The notes beneath the pieces were generated by a model that ran no database searches, was not told where the DNA came from, and saw only the letters and a program-made list of their open reading frames with translations. A stretch of 64,000 bases of DNA from Eulemur rufifrons (taxonomy: Eukaryota > Chordata > Mammalia > Primates > Lemuridae): contig NC_090989.1 in the NCBI RefSeq assembly GCF_041146395.1, forward strand, positions 217,776,843 through 217,840,842, in the 5' to 3' direction. A program made the translations under genes and the position numbers. Within the stretch, counting starts at the first letter, position 1; every line of letters begins with the position of its first letter. Positions 60,103-64,000 of this stretch are shown in pieces.

Positions 60103-60641
60103 TAAAATCAGTTCTTGCCCTAAATATAAAAAGCTTTATTTATTTATTAGCAACGAGTGATAAACACAGAAACAGACAAAAGGAGTAAAGTCTCTTAAAA
60201 TGTTTATTTAGGTCAGAAGAGCTGACGATTTTCTGGTAAGTATTTTGGTTTATTATTATAATAAGCATTTCCCCCCCTTTGACAAATCCATTCAAAATAT
60301 CTCAATCCTTGAGGTAAAGAACTAAAAAAAGAAAAAAAAAAAAAACTTGATTTTTTTTTTTTTAAAGAAAAAAATTCTTAAAATTCCTTTAGCTTGATAA
60401 ATAGAAATAATCTCTTCTTGTTCTACTCTGGTGAACCTAAATGTATTTTACACAGAAAGTATCCAGTCACTTATTGGCAAACCAAAGGTGAGAACTAGTC
60501 ACGTACACGTTCTATTCAAACACAGTGCAACACTGGCCTGTTCACATACACTTTACAGTTACCAACACCTTGCTGGCAAAGACAAAGTTTCGGAATGGCA
60601 AAAGCAACAGAAGTTTTAGATCTCAAAGCTCCAAAAGGGAA
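60103..60641 (-). other. Proximal 3' UTR of the minus-strand gene
   Basis: This is the sequence directly downstream of the TAA on the minus strand. It contains no recognisable interspersed repeat, it is AT-rich, and it ends with a cluster of AATAAA hexamers. The left boundary is inferred from the hexamer at 60135-60140 and is not observed directly. Confidence 0.4.
60135..60140 (-). terminator. Candidate proximal poly(A) signal AATAAA
   Basis: Plus-strand TTTATT reads AATAAA on the minus strand, about 500 bases after the stop codon. Further copies lie at 60203-60208 and 60249-60254. Any of these could direct cleavage of a short 3' UTR form. Confidence 0.4.
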
Positions 60642-60700
60642 TTAATCCGAGTCTTCATCATCAAGATAGTCCTCGGCATTGCTTAATGTTCGAACAGCAT
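60642..60700 (-). CDS. Terminal coding exon of an unidentified gene (acidic C-terminus)
   Basis: Read on the minus strand, a pyrimidine-rich tract ending 'cccccgtttcttttag' is an excellent splice acceptor. The exon begins with AT, completing a codon started in the previous exon, and then reads AVRTLSNAEDYLDDEDSD followed by TAA at 60644-60642. If the split codon is G|AT, the tail is DAVRTLSNAEDYLDDEDSD. Eight of its last twelve residues are Asp or Glu. Short acidic tails of this kind are common in cytosolic and nuclear eukaryotic proteins and do not point to one family. I do not recognise the protein. The rest of the gene must lie to the right, mostly beyond this window. The acceptor, the open frame, the stop and the following AT-rich sequence with poly(A) signals together support a true last exon. 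It could still be a chance acceptor in front of a short frame. Confidence 0.6.
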
Positions 60701-61107
60701 CTAAAAGAAACGGGGGAAGAAGTAAAACAGAGGAATTTGTAAATTGCTCAGGTTTTTTTTTTCACTTTCAAAGCTCTTGACAATTCAAAAACATAATCTT
60801 CCATCTGACCCAGAGATTGTACTTTCCCTGAGAATCTTTTCTACTTTTGTTTTGCAGCCTGTTAAGTTGCTGCTGCCACAGAGGCTGACAAATAAATCTG
60901 TCTACACGTTCCTTCATCATGCAGAAGAGTAAAAAGCACGTGGTGCTAAGGTGCCACTAGTCTAGTTCCCACAGAAAGCGACTGGCCACGTGCAGCGTGA
61001 CCAACATGGAGCACAGCACTCTGACTGCTGAGCCTCCAACTTCCTCTCTCCCAGTGGCAAGTGCACAAGACTAGTGGCTTCGGTCAATCCACAGCCTGAG
61101 GCCTTAC

Positions 61108-61184
61108 CTGAAGGCAAGGTCGGCCGGGTGAAAGATAACGAATGAGGGGGGGAAAGAAAAAGAAAGAGAATGACAACACAGACG
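61108..61184 (-). CDS. Possible penultimate exon (donor strong, acceptor uncertain)
   Basis: On the minus strand 'ccttcag|gtaagg' at 61108/61107 is a near-consensus donor. An exon ending here would leave one base of a codon, and the terminal exon at 60700 supplies the other two, so the phase agrees. The implied frame reads PPHSLSFTRPTLPS and then D across the junction. It is open back to an in-frame TGA just upstream of 61184, and an AG at 61185-61187 could be the acceptor. Against this, 61145-61170 is a long pyrimidine run that looks like an acceptor tract, with no AG between it and the donor. The site may instead be a zero-length (recursive) splice site. The intron between the two sites would be about 407 bases. 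Confidence 0.3.
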
Positions 61185-63279
61185 CTTCGGTTTCATTTTA
61201 GAAAACACTAAAAATAAAATATTCAGAAGCAAAAGACTGAAATGGAAAAAAAAGTTTTAAAATACACAGAGCTGAACCCCCTTAAATGTTAAATCAACCT
61301 TGAACAGGGCTCAAAAGGAAGATATCTGATCTTTAACTGTCACCTATTCAACTGTCTAGTCAAATTCTTATCCGAGGTATAATTTTAGGGGGGGAAATAG
61401 AATACAAATCCAAGCACATTGTTGGAGCACAATAAATGTATGTCATAGCACTCGGATCATGGTGTCTACATGCCATATTTGCTAAGCTCTTTGGAGATAG
61501 GACTGATTCCAAGTCTGGGGCAGGAAATATAAGAGATGGACCTAAAACCCTTGTCATGCCATAAAGCAAGGATCCTATCAAAGATGCATCATGTGAAAAG
61601 AGTTCAAGATCTAACGTAAAGAGGCCTCCACTAGCCAAAGTACAATAAAGCTACTAATTGTAATGGATTAAAGCACATCAAATATTTCAACACACACCAA
61701 AAAGAACTCATTAGGGTCCCTCTGGAGAACAATAGGGAACCAGCTCATTATTTTAAAAACTCCTAAATAAAAGGGCAAAATCAAGCACTTATCCTGTTTT
61801 ATGAACTATTCCACTGAGCAACCACCCAGTTGATGAGGGAAAATTTTTATTTATAAAATGATCCAGCTAATAACTGAGAAAGATTGAATTAGAGTATCAT
61901 CATTTTGCAACCGTTAGTGAAATATCAGATCTAGATAATGGTCATCAATGGAAACTAATATCACAGGAAGAGTGACAACCCGATGTTATATATCTATGAT
62001 GAAAGAACACAATATTCTATATATTTTTCCCTCTACCCCTAAGAAAGATAGATTATAGGTAGATAGATTGATTGATAGAACCTAATTAGAATCCAAACTC
62101 TAGATCTAACACCAATTGACAAAAACATAAATGACAGAGAAACATGACAAACACCACCATGGGAATGCAGCCAGCAATGTCCAGATTGGAAAATTCAAGT
62201 TAGTTGACCTACTTTCTTTAATAAATAACTGCAAGGTTAAAAAGAGAAGAAAAGAGAGAAAGAAAACATTGATTTAAAAAAAATTAAGAGACATATCTAT
62301 CAATCACAAACTGACCTTATGTGGACCCTGACTTAAATAAACCTAAATAGATAAACAAGTGAACAAAGAAATAAACAAGTATGAGAAAAAAGGGCAAACT
62401 TGGACAATGACAAATTATTTGGTGATATTAAGGAATTATTAATTTTTAGGTATGTTAATATTTTTTTAAAGAGTCTTCATGTTTATGGGTTTAGAAAAAT
62501 GATTATTGAGAAAAAGGAAGGGAGAAGGGGGATCAGTACAAGGGAGGTAGGAACCGATTTATCTTGTACAAGAGAGAGAAGGAAAGAGAAAGGAAGAATA
62601 AGTGAATGTAAAGCAAAACAAAGGCAAGTGTCAGGATTTTACTAGTTTCCAAGCTGCTAGAAGATTCCGGGTTGACTATATTCTCCATTCTCCTCAAGAG
62701 GAGCTCTAGGGAACTGGGAAGAATATATTAATATTTTCTTCTCCCCAACACACACCTAGGAAGGAACTTCAGGACTTCCCGTGAACTCGATAAAAAGTAG
62801 CTTTTTAAGCTAAAGCAAGAAAGTCAAATAGCAAAGCTCCTTCCCCTTCGATTTTGCTATCCTGTTTTGCCCACTTAAGATATCCTGTGTCCTTCAGTTG
62901 TTACTTCTGCTCTTTATTTTAATCTTGTTCCTCCTATTAAAGAAAGAAATATGATTTTCCATGGCACAAACTCTGACTGAATAGAAATCAAGACAGGCAG
63001 GCATGAGTCGGGCAAATAAATTCCTTCTCCTTCCTTTCATGAACTGTTCTGAGGCAGTTAGTTTTCTCTGGAAACTTCCCTCAAGGCCAAGTGCTGACTA
63101 ACGAGCTGTATCTCTTTAGAGCCAACCTCAGGGTATGGCCAGTGTGGTAATTATCTCCCCAGCTACATTCTCATCCTCCTCTACCTCACTGCCATTTTCC
63201 TCAATCCCATTGCCCTGGGTTTCCATGTCCCAAATCAAGCATCAACACTTAAGACAAACAAACAATAAATAAATAAATG
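61185..63279. other. Intron-like unique sequence of the minus-strand gene
   Basis: The sequence is AT-rich, with a (GATA)-like stretch near 62045-62085 and no clear repeat. I looked for further minus-strand exons and found none with both splice sites. A minus-strand run of acidic codons at 63155-63230 (ETQGNGIEENGSEVEEDENV) is noted but lacks clear splice sites. Confidence 0.4.
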
Positions 63280-63610
63280 GTGGCAGGACAAACACAGTCA
63301 CATGGATGAATCTCACAGACATAATGTAAGTGAAAGAAGTCAGATACAAAAAAGTACATACTATTCCATTTCATTTATATTAAGTTCACGAATAGACAAA
63401 ACTAATCTATGGTAAGAAAAGCAGAGGATGCTGAGAGAGGCTTTTGGGGGTGTGGGAAATGTCCTCTAGCTTGATGTGGGTTGTGGTGAATCGGTGTAAG
63501 CATGGTAAAAAAAAAAAAAAAAAAAAAAAATCAAGTGTACACTTAAGATGTACACAGTTTACTTAATGGAAATTATGCCCTACTTTTTAAAGATTGGGGA
63601 AAAAATTTAA
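63280..63610 (+). mobile_element. Old L1 3' end
   Basis: L1 3'-end phrases are present in order: 'catggatgaatctcacagac', 'gtgaaagaagtcagatacaa', 'tatagacaaaactaatctat'-like text, 'gtgtacacttaagatgta' and 'tggaaattatgccctac'. A 24-base A run at 63509-63532 sits inside the element, not at its end. Confidence 0.65.
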
Positions 63611-64000
63611 AGGGTTCAAGTCTCAAGTATGGCCCTTACCCCTACCCCCATATCAAAGTTATCCTCCATGCTAATTGCAACATATGAATTATTTTAATCC
63701 AAGCTGTGCTTTTGAAAGTCAACAACAATACCAGAATATATCTTTTCCAGTTTAGAGTTTATCCTGGCAATGAACTCTGTGGCCAAATGTTTCAACCCTC
63801 ATTCCAACTAGGATCATAATACAAATTAAAACTTTTTAAAACCAGATGATTGGGGAAATGAAGCAAGAAAAAACATAGAAAAAAGTAATCTGAAAATTGA
63901 AATATGAAAATTCATTTCTTGGTTCTACCTGCCAGGCCCCAAGATTACCTCATTAACAAATTCATTATGTAATCAGTACAAATTTAGGAAGGTAGACTAA
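63611..64000. other. Unassigned sequence to window end
   Basis: I see no repeat or exon in it. If the minus-strand gene is real, this is intron. Confidence 0.35.

Overview
The window is nuclear DNA of a primate, most likely a strepsirrhine (lemur or loris group). The youngest Alu copies have the strepsirrhine form: left arms reading 'gagcaagagcaagacc', and an A-rich linker with a 'tatatatagaaaaaattagcc' block between the arms. Two L1 3' ends carry the matching strepsirrhine-type L1 tail. Base composition is AT-rich, there is no CpG island, and no open reading frame exceeds about 200 codons. This is typical of a long intron or intergenic stretch beside the 3' end of a gene.

Layout. 1-13 kb is old LINE-derived and apparently unique DNA with one LTR-like block near 10.5 kb. 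13-24 kb has several Alus, strepsirrhine L1 tails and MaLR LTRs set into an older repeat. 24-42 kb is a dense mosaic of MLT1-type LTRs, Alus, MER5-like DNA transposons, MIR, L2 and L3/CR1 remnants, with several clear nests. 42.2-46.8 kb is one long decayed L1 that lost the catalytic middle of its reverse transcriptase and was later hit by an Alu and by a solo LTR. 47-53.3 kb is more old LINE, Alu and MaLR material.

From about 53.6 kb to the right end the repeat density falls. The only protein-coding signal I can support is here, on the minus strand. A terminal exon at 60642-60700 has a strong acceptor, codes for a 19-residue acidic C-terminus and ends in TAA. It is followed by a 3' UTR with nearby poly(A) signals, and possibly a much longer UTR reaching to about 53.7 kb. 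A strong donor at 61107/61108 is in matching phase and may belong to the preceding exon, or may be a zero-length recursive splice site. I do not recognise the gene. On the opposite strand, 56855-57025 has good acceptor and donor sequences and may be an exon of an undescribed antisense transcript.

I see no bacterial-type operons, CRISPR arrays, tRNA or rRNA genes. Repeat family names are from memory of consensus sequences, not from a database search, and boundaries are approximate unless target-site duplications are quoted.
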